Shown here in pieces: positions 1-7,957 of a DNA stretch of 50,384 nt. Origin of the DNA: an uncultured Burkholderiales bacterium (GTDB lineage: Bacteria > Pseudomonadota > Gammaproteobacteria > Burkholderiales > Burkholderiaceae_C); contig CAITHK010000203.1 in NCBI GenBank assembly GCA_903892175.1, forward strand, positions 1 to 50,384, in the 5' to 3' direction. Both the position numbers and the translations under genes were made by a program. The notes under the pieces were generated by a model. The model saw nothing but the letters and a program-made list of their open reading frames with translations, did not search any database and was not told the DNA's origin. Numbering within the stretch: position 1 is the stretch's first letter; every line of letters starts with the position of its first letter.

Positions 1-1258
1 AGTTGCTCAAGCCCGCCGCCGCCGGAATGCGCTGTGGCGACAGGCCCGACAGGGTGAGCGTGGTCAGCGGAATGAAGAAGAGCGCCATGGCCGCGCCCTG
101 CATCAAGGTGGGCCACAAGATGTGGGCAAAGTCGGTTTGCGTGTTGAATTGCGAGCGCAACACCAGCAAGATGGAAAACACGATGAAGGCGCAAGTGGCC
201 ATCCAACGTGGGTCCCAAGCGTTGATCTTCTTGCCCACCAGCGGCGTGAAGCAGATGGCCAAAATGCCCACCGGTGCCAGCGCCATGCCCGCCGAGGTGG
301 CGGTGTACCCCATCCACTGCTGCAACCACAGAGGCAGTAACACCACATTGCCAAAGAACAGCCCATACGCAACCGACAAGGCCAGCGCCCCAAACGCAAA
401 GTTGCGCCCCATGAACAAACGCAGGTCCACCACCGGGTGTTCGTCGGTGAGCTCCCAGACCACAAAAATGGCAAAGCCTATCAAGGCCACCAAGCCCAAC
501 ACCACGATTTCGGTAGAGGCAAACCAGTCCAGCTCTTTGCCCTTGTCGAGCATCAACTGCAAGGCCCCCACCCACAGCACCAGCAGGGTCAGGCCCACAC
601 TGTCGATGGGCAGTTTGCGAGTTGGCGTTTCACGCTTGCGGTATATGCCCCAGGTCAGCGCTGCCGAGGCCAGGCCTACCGGCACGTTGATGTAAAAAAT
701 CCAGGGCCACGACACGTTGTCAGTGATCCAGCCCCCCAGCAAAGGCCCCACCACGGGTGCCACCAGCGTGGTCACGCCCCACAAGGCCAGGGCCGTGCCC
801 GCCTTGGCGCTCGGGTAGCTCGAGAGCAGCAGCGTTTGCGACAGCGGAATCATGGGCCCGGCCACCAAACCTTGCAGCACGCGAAACACCACCAGCCATT
901 CCAGCGACGGTGCAAAACCACACAGCCAACTGGTCAGCACAAACAACAAGATGCTCATGGTGATCAAACGCACCGCGCCAAAGCGCTGCGTGAGCCAGCC
1001 CGTCAGCGGCACCGAAATGGCATTGGCCACCCCAAAGCTGGTGATGACCCACGTGCCCTGCCCTGGGCTCACACCCAAATCGCCCGAGATGGCGGGGATG
1101 GACACATTGGCAATCGAGGAGTCAAGCACGTTCATAAACGTCGCCAGGGACAAAGACAGCGTGCCCAGCAGCAGCAGCAGGCCATGCAACGGCTCTGGCC
1201 TGGCAGTTGCTGAGGCCGGTGCAGCGGGTGCGGCGTCAGCCGCAGGTGTGTCGCTCAT
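1..1258 (-). CDS. DHA2-family (EmrB/QacA) MFS drug efflux pump, C-terminus cut by window edge
   Basis: Inner-membrane proton-driven multidrug exporter, expected to work with the HlyD adaptor and outer-membrane channel encoded just upstream. About 419 residues are visible; family members run to about 500, so roughly the last 80-100 residues lie beyond base 1. Reading from 1258 the protein has a Pro/Ala-rich cytoplasmic leader (residues 1-25) and then hydrophobic helices. The first helix ends in VLDSSIANVSIPAI, the DHA2 version of the LDxTIVNVALP motif. Further on a GPLLGGW segment matches the antiporter motif C region. The ATG at 1258 overlaps the stop codon of the adaptor gene (ATGA), which fixes the start and indicates translational coupling. 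Family assignment is firm; the substrate is unknown. Confidence 0.9.
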   Translation of the reverse strand, partial: MSDTPAADAAPAAPASATARPEPLHGLLLLLGTLSLSLATFMNVLDSSIANVSIPAISGDLGVSPGQGTWVITSFGVANAISVPLTGWLTQRFGAVRLITMSILLFVLTSWLCGFAPSLEWLVVFRVLQGLVAGPMIPLSQTLLLSSYPSAKAGTALALWGVTTLVAPVVGPLLGGWITDNVSWPWIFYINVPVGLASAALTWGIYRKRETPTRKLPIDSVGLTLLVLWVGALQLMLDKGKELDWFASTEIVVLGLVALIGFAIFVVWELTDEHPVVDLRLFMGRNFAFGALALSVAYGLFFGNVVLLPLWLQQWMGYTATSAGMALAPVGILAICFTPLVGKKINAWDPRWMATCAFIVFSILLVLRSQFNTQTDFAHILWPTLMQGAAMALFFIPLTTLTLSGLSPQRIPAAAGLSN

Positions 1259-2466
1259 GGTTTGGCGCTGTGCGGCCCCAGGTTGGCGGCAATCGTGCGT
1301 TGCACTTGTGCATCGGCAGCGGCTTGCAGCGTGTCGTAAATCGGGGTCGATGACACCGAACCTTCACGGCGGGTGTCGGCCAGGTTTTTGCCACTTTGAT
1401 CTGCGGTGTCCACCGTCACGTCCATTGATAAGCCCACCCGCAACGGATGCTCGGTCAGCTCCTGGGCGTCCAACAGAATGCGCACCGGCACCCGCTGCAC
1501 CACCTTGATCCAGTTGCCCGTGGCGTTTTGCGCTGGCAACAGCGAGAAAGCCGAGCCGGTGCCCGCGCCCAAGCCCGCCACTTTGCCGTGGAAAGTCACC
1601 TTGTTGCCATACACATCGGCTTCCAGCTCGGCGCTTTGGCCTATGTGCAGTTCGTTGAGCTGGCTCTCTTTGAAATTGGCATCGACCCACAACTGGTTCA
1701 AAGCCACCAAGGTCATCAAAGGCGCACCGGCTTGCACGCGCTGCCCCACCTGCACGCTGCGCTTGGCAATGTGCCCATCAATGGGTGCCAAGAGGTTCAC
1801 GCGCTGCAGGCCTAAGTAGGCCTCACGCATCTTGGCAGCGGCTCGCGCCACGTTGGGGTGGCTCTCGATGCGGGTGCCTTCGGTTTGGGTCTGGCCGGCA
1901 TTGAATTGCTCTTTGGCGGCATCGAGCGCCGACTGGGCCACGTTGAGACCGCTCTTGGCTGCGCTCAGCTGGGCACTGACGTGCTGAAACTCCTCCTGGC
2001 TCACCGCACCACTGGGCACCAAAGGCGCTCGGCGGTTGACATCGTCCTGGGCCCGTTGCACATCGGTTTGGGCGCGTTGTACGTCGGCCTCGCGCAGCTT
2101 GACCTGGGCCCCCAAGGCCGCTGTGTTGGCAAACAAGGCGCGGGCCTCACGCACCGTCTGGGCCAATTGCGCTTGGGCTTGCTCCAGCGCCACGCGCGCG
2201 TCCGACGCGTCGAGCTTGACCAGCACCTGGCCTGCGCGCACAAAGTCGGTTTCTTCGGCCTGGATGGCCACCACCGTGCCGGTGATTTGCGGGGTGATTT
2301 GCAACACATGGCCCATCACATAGGCGTTGTCGGTGCTGACATGGTGTCGGCCCGACACCCAGTGCCAGCCCCCCCACACCAGCCCCGACACGGCAATGGC
2401 CGCCGCAATGGCTTGCAGGCCTTGGCGACGGGCATTGGCTTTTTCATTGGCAGACAGTTGGGTCAT
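1255..2466 (-). CDS. HlyD/EmrA-family membrane fusion protein (efflux adaptor)
   Basis: Periplasmic adaptor linking the MFS pump to the outer-membrane channel. The 403-residue protein has a short cytoplasmic N-terminus, one membrane helix at about residues 17-37, then the EmrA hallmark VSTDNAYVMGH, a biotinyl-lipoyl half motif, a long Ala/Gln-rich alpha-hairpin (about 90-215) and the second lipoyl half with LLAPIDGHIAKRSVQVGQ. Beta-barrel sequence follows to about 345 and the tail is poorly conserved. Length is normal for EmrA. The gene sits 10 bases after the channel gene and overlaps the pump gene by four bases, so the three are almost certainly one operon. The substrate is not predictable. 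Confidence 0.93.
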   Translation of the reverse strand: MTQLSANEKANARRQGLQAIAAAIAVSGLVWGGWHWVSGRHHVSTDNAYVMGHVLQITPQITGTVVAIQAEETDFVRAGQVLVKLDASDARVALEQAQAQLAQTVREARALFANTAALGAQVKLREADVQRAQTDVQRAQDDVNRRAPLVPSGAVSQEEFQHVSAQLSAAKSGLNVAQSALDAAKEQFNAGQTQTEGTRIESHPNVARAAAKMREAYLGLQRVNLLAPIDGHIAKRSVQVGQRVQAGAPLMTLVALNQLWVDANFKESQLNELHIGQSAELEADVYGNKVTFHGKVAGLGAGTGSAFSLLPAQNATGNWIKVVQRVPVRILLDAQELTEHPLRVGLSMDVTVDTADQSGKNLADTRREGSVSSTPIYDTLQAAADAQVQRTIAANLGPHSAKP

Positions 2467-2476
2467 GCAATTTCTT

Positions 2477-3907
2477 TCAATTTTTTTGTTCTTGTTGCAA
2501 CTCGCGCCAACCGCCGCCCAGGGCTTTCATCAAAGCCACTTGGCTATCCAAGGCGCGCGCTTGCACGTCGGCGAGTGCGCGCTGTTGCGCCAGCAACTGG
2601 CTTTGCGCGTTCAACACCAAGCCTTGGTTGACCAAGCCCGCGGCAAAGCGCGCCCGGTGGGTGGCGAATGCTGCTTGGGCAGACACATAAGCCTGCTGTT
2701 GGTCACGCAGTTGCAAGCGCAAAGACAGGCTGGTGCTGATGGCGTCGCTGGCTTCTTTCACTGCATCTAACAAGGTGGCGTTGTAAATGGCAATGGCCAC
2801 ATCCAGGTCACCCTCGCGCCCGCGCAGTTGGGCACGCAAACGCCCAGCGTCAAACAAGGGCAAGCGCAAGGCCGGGCTGATGCCCACTTGGCGACTGCCG
2901 TTGTCAAAGAGCTTGTCCAAGCCAATGGCGTTGACGCCCACAAAGGCACCCAAATTCACGTTCGGGTAGAACTGGGTTTTGGCCACGGCCACGTCTTGCG
3001 TGGCGGCCTCCACGCGCCAGCGCGCAGCCACCACATCGGCACGTCGGCCCAACAGATCGGCGCCCATGTCCAAAGGCAGGCTCTCCAGCTGCAAGGCACT
3101 GAGTGGTGGCGTCAAACCGTCATAAGCCTGTGGACCCTGCCCACTCAAAGCCGCCAGTTGGTGGCGCAGCAAAACCACCTGCTCATCCAGCGCCTGCACC
3201 TGGGCACGCGCTTCCAGCACGCCCACATCGCTTTGATGCAGCTCCAGTTGGTAGTCAATGCCGGCAGCCACACGCATTTGCGTGACGCCTTGCAGCTGGC
3301 TGCGTTGGGTGAGTGTGGCTTGCGCCAGCTCACGCTGCGCCACCACACGCGCCAGGGCGATGTAGCTGCGGCTCACCTGCGAGGCCAGGGTAAGCGCAGC
3401 GGCCGCGGCGTCGGCACGGGCAGCTTGCACTTGGCCCAGGGCCGACGCGATCTCGGCCGTGTTTTGGCCAAACAGATCCGGCGTCCACCCCAGCCCCAAC
3501 TGCACGTTGCCGGTGTTGTACACACCGCCTGCAATCGGGCTTGGGTAGAGGCCGTTCTCGGTAAAGCGCTGACGCGTCACGTCGACAGCAACCGTGGTTT
3601 GCGGCCAGCCGTTGGCGCGACTCACATCGGCCATGGCCAGCATGCGGTCCAGCCGTGCACTCGCCACGGCCAAGGTGGGTTGCCCTTGCAGGGCTTGAGC
3701 GACGATCTGGTTCAACACCGGGTCGCCCATGGCGCGCCACCAATCGGCGGCCACCTCTGGGGTGGCGTTGTCTTTCAGCCCCAAGGTTTGGGCGGAAGTG
3801 GGGATGGCAGTTGGCCGCGCAGGGCCAGAGCTGGCACATGCGGTCAACCACACCAGCACCAGCGTGCTGCACAACAGGCGGGCACGGGCAAAAGCGTTGG
3901 CAGTCAT
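2477..3907 (-). CDS. NodT/OprM-type outer-membrane efflux lipoprotein
   Basis: TolC-like trimeric outer-membrane channel of the RND/MFS efflux lipoprotein (NodT) family. I start it at the ATG at 3907, not at an in-frame start 17 codons further out. That ATG overlaps the stop of the upstream gene (TGATG) and directly gives a lipoprotein signal peptide with lipobox LTAC and Cys near residue 24. The 476-residue length fits the family. Two internally repeated OEP domains, rich in Ala/Gln/Leu coiled coil, are visible (about 60-260 and 275-465), the second starting near LLGRRADVVAARWRVEAA, a typical family motif. Its neighbours are the adaptor and pump, so it is the exit duct of the system. Confidence 0.92.
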   Translation of the reverse strand: MTANAFARARLLCSTLVLVWLTACASSGPARPTAIPTSAQTLGLKDNATPEVAADWWRAMGDPVLNQIVAQALQGQPTLAVASARLDRMLAMADVSRANGWPQTTVAVDVTRQRFTENGLYPSPIAGGVYNTGNVQLGLGWTPDLFGQNTAEIASALGQVQAARADAAAAALTLASQVSRSYIALARVVAQRELAQATLTQRSQLQGVTQMRVAAGIDYQLELHQSDVGVLEARAQVQALDEQVVLLRHQLAALSGQGPQAYDGLTPPLSALQLESLPLDMGADLLGRRADVVAARWRVEAATQDVAVAKTQFYPNVNLGAFVGVNAIGLDKLFDNGSRQVGISPALRLPLFDAGRLRAQLRGREGDLDVAIAIYNATLLDAVKEASDAISTSLSLRLQLRDQQQAYVSAQAAFATHRARFAAGLVNQGLVLNAQSQLLAQQRALADVQARALDSQVALMKALGGGWRELQQEQKN

Positions 3908-4776
3908 CACCAGTTGTCGTCGCCACCGCCAGAGTCGCTGCTGCCGCTGTCGTCCCAACCGCTGCCAGATCCGGCGTCAAAACTGCCCAAATCAGGGCGA
4001 GCCGGCGCATCGAAAGGCACGTAGCCCCCGTTGGAATTGTTGTGGTCCGCCGCGGGGACGTTGCTGGTGTAGTGGTCACCTTCCAAGGCTTTGGATAAGG
4101 CATAACCAGCGGCCACACCAGCCAAGCCGCCGACCACGGCACCGGTCATCGTGGAGCCACCACTGGGCGCTTGGGGTGCGTAAGCTTGCGGGGCATACCC
4201 CGGCTGGTTGGGCGTGAACTGCGCACCAAAGCCACGGGCGGGCACAGGCTGCATGGTTGCGGCAGCGGGCGGGTTGTTCGACACGAACCGGCGGGCCAGC
4301 CAAGCCACCACTACCACCAAGGCAATGGCAATCCAGATGTAGCTCAAGGACGAACTACCACCGGTTGCTGGGGCTTGTGGCGCCGGGGCAGTTTGCACCG
4401 AGGTGGCAGCCGGTGCACTGTGCGTCACCGCTGGCGTCGCAGCGGCGCTGACCTTGTCAAAGACCGAATTGAACTGGGCGTCACTGCCCGCAAACTTCAA
4501 GGTGGGGTCGATGGTTTTGGCTTGCTTGAGTTCAGTCAAGGCCTCTGGGTAGCGGGCTTCGCGCGCCAGCACCTGTCCCAGCTCGTAGTGGGCTTTGGCG
4601 CTTTGGGGCTTTTCTTGGATCACTTCGCGCAGCATCGACTCAGCTTGCGCCATATGGCCCTCACGGACGGCCGTTTCAATGTCTTTGGGGGTTGGCAGCG
4701 CCATGGCCAAGGCCGAGACTGTCAACAAAAGCCCCATCAAAACGGGCTTTAAGAAGCTAGGAACATTCAGGAACAT
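3907..4776 (-). CDS. TPR-containing membrane protein leading the efflux operon, function unknown
   Basis: A 289-residue protein with a signal peptide (residues 1-26, ending ALAMA), two to three degenerate tetratricopeptide repeats (about 30-92, e.g. AHYELGQVLAREARYPEAL), a Pro/Ala-rich linker, one membrane helix (about 144-161) and a second low-complexity half. The last 20 residues are Gly/Ser/Asp-rich and end in DDNW, resembling tails seen in TPM/YgcG-type membrane proteins. The TPR part should be periplasmic. A good ribosome site (GAGAGG) precedes the ATG. The stop overlaps the channel gene start, so it is co-translated with the efflux system, but I cannot assign a function. It may be an assembly or scaffold factor, or an unrelated envelope protein sharing a promoter. 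Confidence 0.8.
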   Translation of the reverse strand: MFLNVPSFLKPVLMGLLLTVSALAMALPTPKDIETAVREGHMAQAESMLREVIQEKPQSAKAHYELGQVLAREARYPEALTELKQAKTIDPTLKFAGSDAQFNSVFDKVSAAATPAVTHSAPAATSVQTAPAPQAPATGGSSSLSYIWIAIALVVVVAWLARRFVSNNPPAAATMQPVPARGFGAQFTPNQPGYAPQAYAPQAPSGGSTMTGAVVGGLAGVAAGYALSKALEGDHYTSNVPAADHNNSNGGYVPFDAPARPDLGSFDAGSGSGWDDSGSSDSGGGDDNW

Positions 4777-4880
4777 GGATTGACCCTCTCAATATCAACA
4801 CAGCCCAAGGCTGCAGGAGGGTCAATTGTGGGGCTTGAACGTGAATTTCAAGTGAAGTCGCATGACAACCTTTTACTTTG

Positions 4881-4957
4881 GAGGTCGAAACGCGTCTCCC
4901 TCGCCTGCAGCTCAGGCAAGCCCAACACGACGTTGTACTCGCGCCAAGACAGCATGC
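4881..4957 (-). pseudogene. Remnant: 3' end of a second PEP-mutase/isocitrate-lyase-family gene
   Basis: These 77 bases align without gaps to the last codons of the intact lyase gene at 5248-5324, with 10 hand-counted mismatches over 76 compared bases. Read on the minus strand they give MLSWREYNVVLGLPELQA and continue to RFDL, against MLSSREYNDVLGLPEVEA in the intact gene. Similarity stops abruptly at GCATGC upstream, and the reading frame runs on for about ten codons to a TGA. Some differences change the protein, so this looks like a diverged paralogue tail and not a recent exact duplication. It cannot encode an active enzyme. Confidence 0.75.
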
Positions 4958-5058
4958 TTCAACAGTGACGATCCTGCATAGTGATGACTAGAAGGTGAGA
5001 ACTGAGGTGTAAAGACGCAATTCAGCGGTACGCGTTGCCTTAGGCAAGGAATGACCAG

Positions 5059-5217
5059 CTAAGTGTCATGCCGACGACTTGTCCAGTACCCGGGTTTGCG
5101 CCTGAAGTGCGCGACGGCAAATATGACAATTTCGTTTTTCTCCTCCCTATAGACAATTGAGTAGGGTTGTGCATCTGTGCCAATCACGTTGGCCTCAATT
5201 TGGCTATGGGAGCGCAT
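5059..5217 (-). pseudogene. Remnant: C-terminal part of a ParE/RelE-type toxin
   Basis: A 52-codon minus-strand frame from ATG 5217 to TAG 5059. Residues 19-45 (YSIVYREEKNEIVIFAVAH, then FRRKPGYW) match the last two beta strands and tail of RelE/ParE-superfamily toxins of the IVYRxxxxxIxILAVxHxRRxPxYW type. The N-terminal helices and the catalytic/gyrase-binding front half are missing: the first 18 residues do not resemble the family, and the frame is closed upstream by the lyase stop at 5239. No antitoxin gene is visible. It is best read as a broken toxin-antitoxin module. A short real ORF with a new N-terminus is possible but less likely. Confidence 0.6.
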
Positions 5218-5238
5218 CTTCAAAACCCTAGGCCCCCC

Positions 5239-6159
5239 TCAGGGCTTGAGGTCAAAGCGCTGCTCCCACGCCTCCACCTCAGGCAAACCCAACACGTCGT
5301 TGTACTCGCGCGAAGACAGCATGCGTGGGCGCACTTGGGCAGTGCTGCCCTCAAGCTTGAGGTGCCCCAAGGCTTCGCGCATGGCAAAGCCCACAGCGTT
5401 TCGGATCATGCCGGGGTAAATCGCCACGCCAATGCCGTAGGTGTGCAACTGCTCAGACGTCACCTCGGCCAATGCGCCACCGGCGTCGATGTTGACCACA
5501 CAGGGAACCGGCACCACATCAGCAATGCGGCGGATGTCGACCAAGATGCCCGCATGACCTTTGAGCTCCACAAACACCGCCCCCGCGCCTGCCTGCGCAA
5601 AGGCTTGGGCGCGGCGGATGGCCTCGTCCAAACCCATCGAGGCCGCGCTGTCTGTGCGGCCAATCACCATGAAGTCGGGGTCGTTGCGCGCCGCCACAGC
5701 GGCGGCAATTTTGGCCACGGCCTCGTCAAAGGGCAGCACCGTGCGCGCGCCAGGCAACTGGGCGCAGCGCTTGGGCGAGCATTGGTCTTCGATGTGAATG
5801 GCGGCCACACCTGCGGCCTCAAACTCGGCCACCGTGCGCTGCAAGGCCACAATGCCGCCATACCCGGTGTCGGCGTCACAAATCAGCGGCAAGTCCATGC
5901 AGGCTGCCACGTTGCGCGCGTGGTTGGCCATCTGCGTCAAATCGATCAAGCCCACATCGGGGCGACCCAACAAACAGGCCGACACGCCGTTGCCCGTCAT
6001 GTAAGCGGCTTCAAAACCGGCTTGCGCCACCAGTCGAGCGCCGTAGCCGTCGTAAATGCCAGGTGCCACCAAGGCACGGCTTTTGACCGTGCTCAGGCGC
6101 TGTTGGAAGGCTTGGCGGATGCGGGTGACGCGGCCCGGGACGCGAACGGTGGTGGTCAT
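5239..6159 (-). CDS. PEP-mutase/isocitrate-lyase superfamily lyase (dimethylmalate/methylisocitrate lyase-like)
   Basis: A 306-residue (beta/alpha)8 enzyme expected to cleave or decarboxylate a 2-hydroxy-dicarboxylate with Mg2+. Visible family features are the substrate loop near residues 33-38, DADTGYG at 95-101 (metal-site aspartates), IEDQ at 123-126 and the mobile active-site loop with Cys132. In most lyases of this group the loop reads K-[KR]-C-G-H; here it is K-R-C-A-Q, so the Gly-His pair is replaced. The ATG overlaps the stop of the LeuD-like gene (ATGA). Because it sits with a LeuCD-like hydro-lyase, a role like 2,3-dimethylmalate lyase (giving pyruvate plus a short acid) is attractive, but oxaloacetate decarboxylase and methylisocitrate lyase remain alternatives. 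Confidence 0.82.
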   Translation of the reverse strand: MTTTVRVPGRVTRIRQAFQQRLSTVKSRALVAPGIYDGYGARLVAQAGFEAAYMTGNGVSACLLGRPDVGLIDLTQMANHARNVAACMDLPLICDADTGYGGIVALQRTVAEFEAAGVAAIHIEDQCSPKRCAQLPGARTVLPFDEAVAKIAAAVAARNDPDFMVIGRTDSAASMGLDEAIRRAQAFAQAGAGAVFVELKGHAGILVDIRRIADVVPVPCVVNIDAGGALAEVTSEQLHTYGIGVAIYPGMIRNAVGFAMREALGHLKLEGSTAQVRPRMLSSREYNDVLGLPEVEAWEQRFDLKP

Positions 6160-6680
6160 GCGGTCACTTCCCAGTTGGGGTATTTTTTCAAGAACGGAAT
6201 CAAGCCCCCCTCGCGCAATATGGCCAGGATGGCCTCAGGCAAAGCCCTGAAACTGCGCGTGATGGCCGCTTGGCTGGCGTCGGTCGGCATCACTTCAAAG
6301 GTGTGGGCCTGCAAGTCCAGACGCACGGATGCGCCGTTGGGCCAACCGGTGGTGTCGCACTCCAACACCAGCAGCCCGTTGTTGATGGCGTTGCGGAAAA
6401 ACTGCCGCCCGAACGAGGGCGCCACGATGGCGGCCACGCCCATGCGGCGCAAGATGTGCACCGCCTGCTCACGCGAGGAATTGATGCCAAAGTGCGTGCC
6501 CGCCACGATGATGTCGCCGGACTTGAAGCGCTGCACAAAACTCGGATCGATGGCTTCAAAGGCGTGGGCCGCGATGTAGGCCTCGTCTTTGCCGGGCAGG
6601 TATTTGCCCGAGCAGTTGAGGTCGGTGTTGACGTCGTCACCCAGCACCCAGGCGGTGGTTTGAATCAAGTTGTCAGACAT
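6156..6680 (-). CDS. LeuD-like small subunit of an aconitase-family hydro-lyase
   Basis: The 174-residue swivel-domain subunit that completes the active site of the large subunit encoded next door. Visible are the N-terminal strand with GDDVNTD, the KYLPG loop and the substrate-binding GINSSREQA segment (family GSSREHA type, with Gln in place of His), followed by APSFGRQFFRNAINNGL. Length is typical of the archaeal-type LeuD/HacB proteins (160-175), shorter than the LeuD of the main leucine pathway in enteric bacteria (about 200). It overlaps the large-subunit gene by eight bases and the lyase gene by four. No leuA or leuB is nearby, so a catabolic hydratase (maleate, citraconate or dimethylmaleate type) fits better than leucine synthesis. 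Confidence 0.85.
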   Translation of the reverse strand: MSDNLIQTTAWVLGDDVNTDLNCSGKYLPGKDEAYIAAHAFEAIDPSFVQRFKSGDIIVAGTHFGINSSREQAVHILRRMGVAAIVAPSFGRQFFRNAINNGLLVLECDTTGWPNGASVRLDLQAHTFEVMPTDASQAAITRSFRALPEAILAILREGGLIPFLKKYPNWEVTA

Positions 6681-7956
6681 GGCTGGCCTCCCATTGACCG
6701 CCTTCGACGGTGCGAGGGTCGGTGATGCGCCCGGTCAGAGCCGATGCGGCCACAGTGGCTGCGGAGCCGAGCCAAATTTCGGCCTCGTGGTTGCCCAGAC
6801 GGCCTTGGAAATTGCGGTTGGCGGTAGAGATCACCACCTCGCGGTCGCCAGGAATCAAATGGTTGGTGATGCCCACACAAGTGCCGCATCCCGCGGCTTC
6901 CACCGAGGCACCGGCTTCGGTCAAGGTCTCAATCAGGCCCTCACGCAAAGCCGCCAAATAAATTTGCCGCGAAGCCGGGGTGATGATCATGCGCACGCCC
7001 GAGGCCAAACGACGGCCTTTCAAAATCGCGGCGGCTTGGCGCATGTCGTCCAAGCGGCCATTGGTGCAAGTGCCAATCAGCGCGAAGTTGATCTTTTGAC
7101 CGATCACCTCGTGGGCGGCCACCACATCGTCCACCGCGTGCTTGCGCGCGACTTGGGGCGCAAGTTGCGAGGCGTCGATGTCCAGTCGATCGGCATACAC
7201 CGCGTCGGCATCCGCAAACACGGGCTGGGGTGCACGCGCACCATGTGCCGCCAGCCAAGCAAAGGTTTTGTCATCGGCTTCGAGCAGCGCGGCCTTGGCG
7301 CCCAGCTCGGCAGCGTGGTTGGCCAGCGTCATGCGGTCGTCAATTTCCATGGCGCTCACGGCCGAGCCCACGTACTCGATGGCACGGTAATTCAAGCCTT
7401 CCGCGCCAAAGCGACCCAGCATGTACAAGGTCAGGTCTTTGGCCCACACACCGGCTTGCAAACGGCCGTTGAGGTTGACGCGCACCGACTCGGGCACACG
7501 CAGCCATACCTTACCAGTGGCCATGACAGCACTCACGTCGGTGCCTTCAATGCCGGTGCCAAACGCGTTGAACGCGCCGTAGGTGACTGAGTGGGTGTCG
7601 GTTCCCACCACCAAGTCACCGCAGGTCAGGTGACCGCCTTCGGGCAGCACTTGGTGGCAAATGCCGTCGCCAATGTCGTAGAGCTGGCTGGCGTGTTCCT
7701 TGGCAAAACGGCGCATCGCACTGTGGCCTTGTGCCGCCTCTACCGTGGGCGGGGGCGAGTAATGGTCGAGCACCCACGCGGTCTTGGAGGCAAAGGGCAG
7801 CTTGGCGTCCATCTTCTCAACCATGCGAATGGCGTTGGGGGCACGTGCGTCATGCACCATTGCGTAATCCACATTGGCCACGACGATGTCGCCCGCGTGT
7901 ACCTGGGTCTGGCCCGAACGTTGGGCCAGTATTTTTTCAGCCATGGTGGCGCTCAT
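6673..7956 (-). CDS. LeuC-like [4Fe-4S] large subunit of an aconitase-family hydro-lyase
   Basis: Catalytic subunit, 427 residues, carrying the iron-sulfur cluster through Cys297 (GTCTNG) and Cys357/Cys360 (GCGTC). Other family landmarks are VVGTDTHSVTYGAFNAFGTG at about 116-135 and the C-terminal TANRNFQGRLG at about 378-388. I start it at ATG 7956, one base after the stop of the preceding Bug gene and with GGAG upstream; the in-frame region further upstream lacks family similarity. Together with the LeuD-like subunit it should interconvert an unsaturated diacid and a hydroxy-diacid. The operon partners (a PEP-mutase-family lyase and two organic-acid binding proteins) argue for a catabolic role such as dimethylmaleate or citraconate hydratase; this is inference. 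Confidence 0.88.
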   Translation of the reverse strand: MSATMAEKILAQRSGQTQVHAGDIVVANVDYAMVHDARAPNAIRMVEKMDAKLPFASKTAWVLDHYSPPPTVEAAQGHSAMRRFAKEHASQLYDIGDGICHQVLPEGGHLTCGDLVVGTDTHSVTYGAFNAFGTGIEGTDVSAVMATGKVWLRVPESVRVNLNGRLQAGVWAKDLTLYMLGRFGAEGLNYRAIEYVGSAVSAMEIDDRMTLANHAAELGAKAALLEADDKTFAWLAAHGARAPQPVFADADAVYADRLDIDASQLAPQVARKHAVDDVVAAHEVIGQKINFALIGTCTNGRLDDMRQAAAILKGRRLASGVRMIITPASRQIYLAALREGLIETLTEAGASVEAAGCGTCVGITNHLIPGDREVVISTANRNFQGRLGNHEAEIWLGSAATVAASALTGRITDPRTVEGGQWEASHV

Positions 7957-7957
7957 G

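Larger units (their letters stand above)
4777..5238. other. Gene-poor scar region carrying two gene remnants
   Basis: No intact gene can be supported in these 462 bases. They hold a 77-base copy of the 3' end of the neighbouring lyase gene (4881-4957) and the 3' part of a ParE/RelE-like toxin gene (5059-5217), both on the minus strand. The stretch between them (4958-5058) shows nothing recognisable except a short palindrome, TTGCCT-T-AGGCAA at 5035-5047. Base composition is visibly more AT-rich than the flanking operons. The rest of the promoter region for the TPR gene should lie at 4777-4880, but I see no convincing promoter elements. Confidence 0.6.

Noticed and set aside
4780-4968. 62-codon plus-strand frame as a small gene
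   Set aside because: It is antisense to the duplicated lyase tail, and its apparent similarity to other frames comes only from that repeat.
5167-6579. Long plus-strand open frame (470 codons) opposite the lyase and LeuD-like genes
   Set aside because: His/Gln/Arg-rich translation without domain similarity; it mirrors two well-supported minus-strand genes and is a high-G+C shadow frame.
6156-7956. Leucine biosynthetic leuCD
   Set aside because: No leuA or leuB nearby, the small subunit is of the short type, and both genes are locked in an operon with a PEP-mutase lyase and solute receptors. Not fully excluded without phylogeny.
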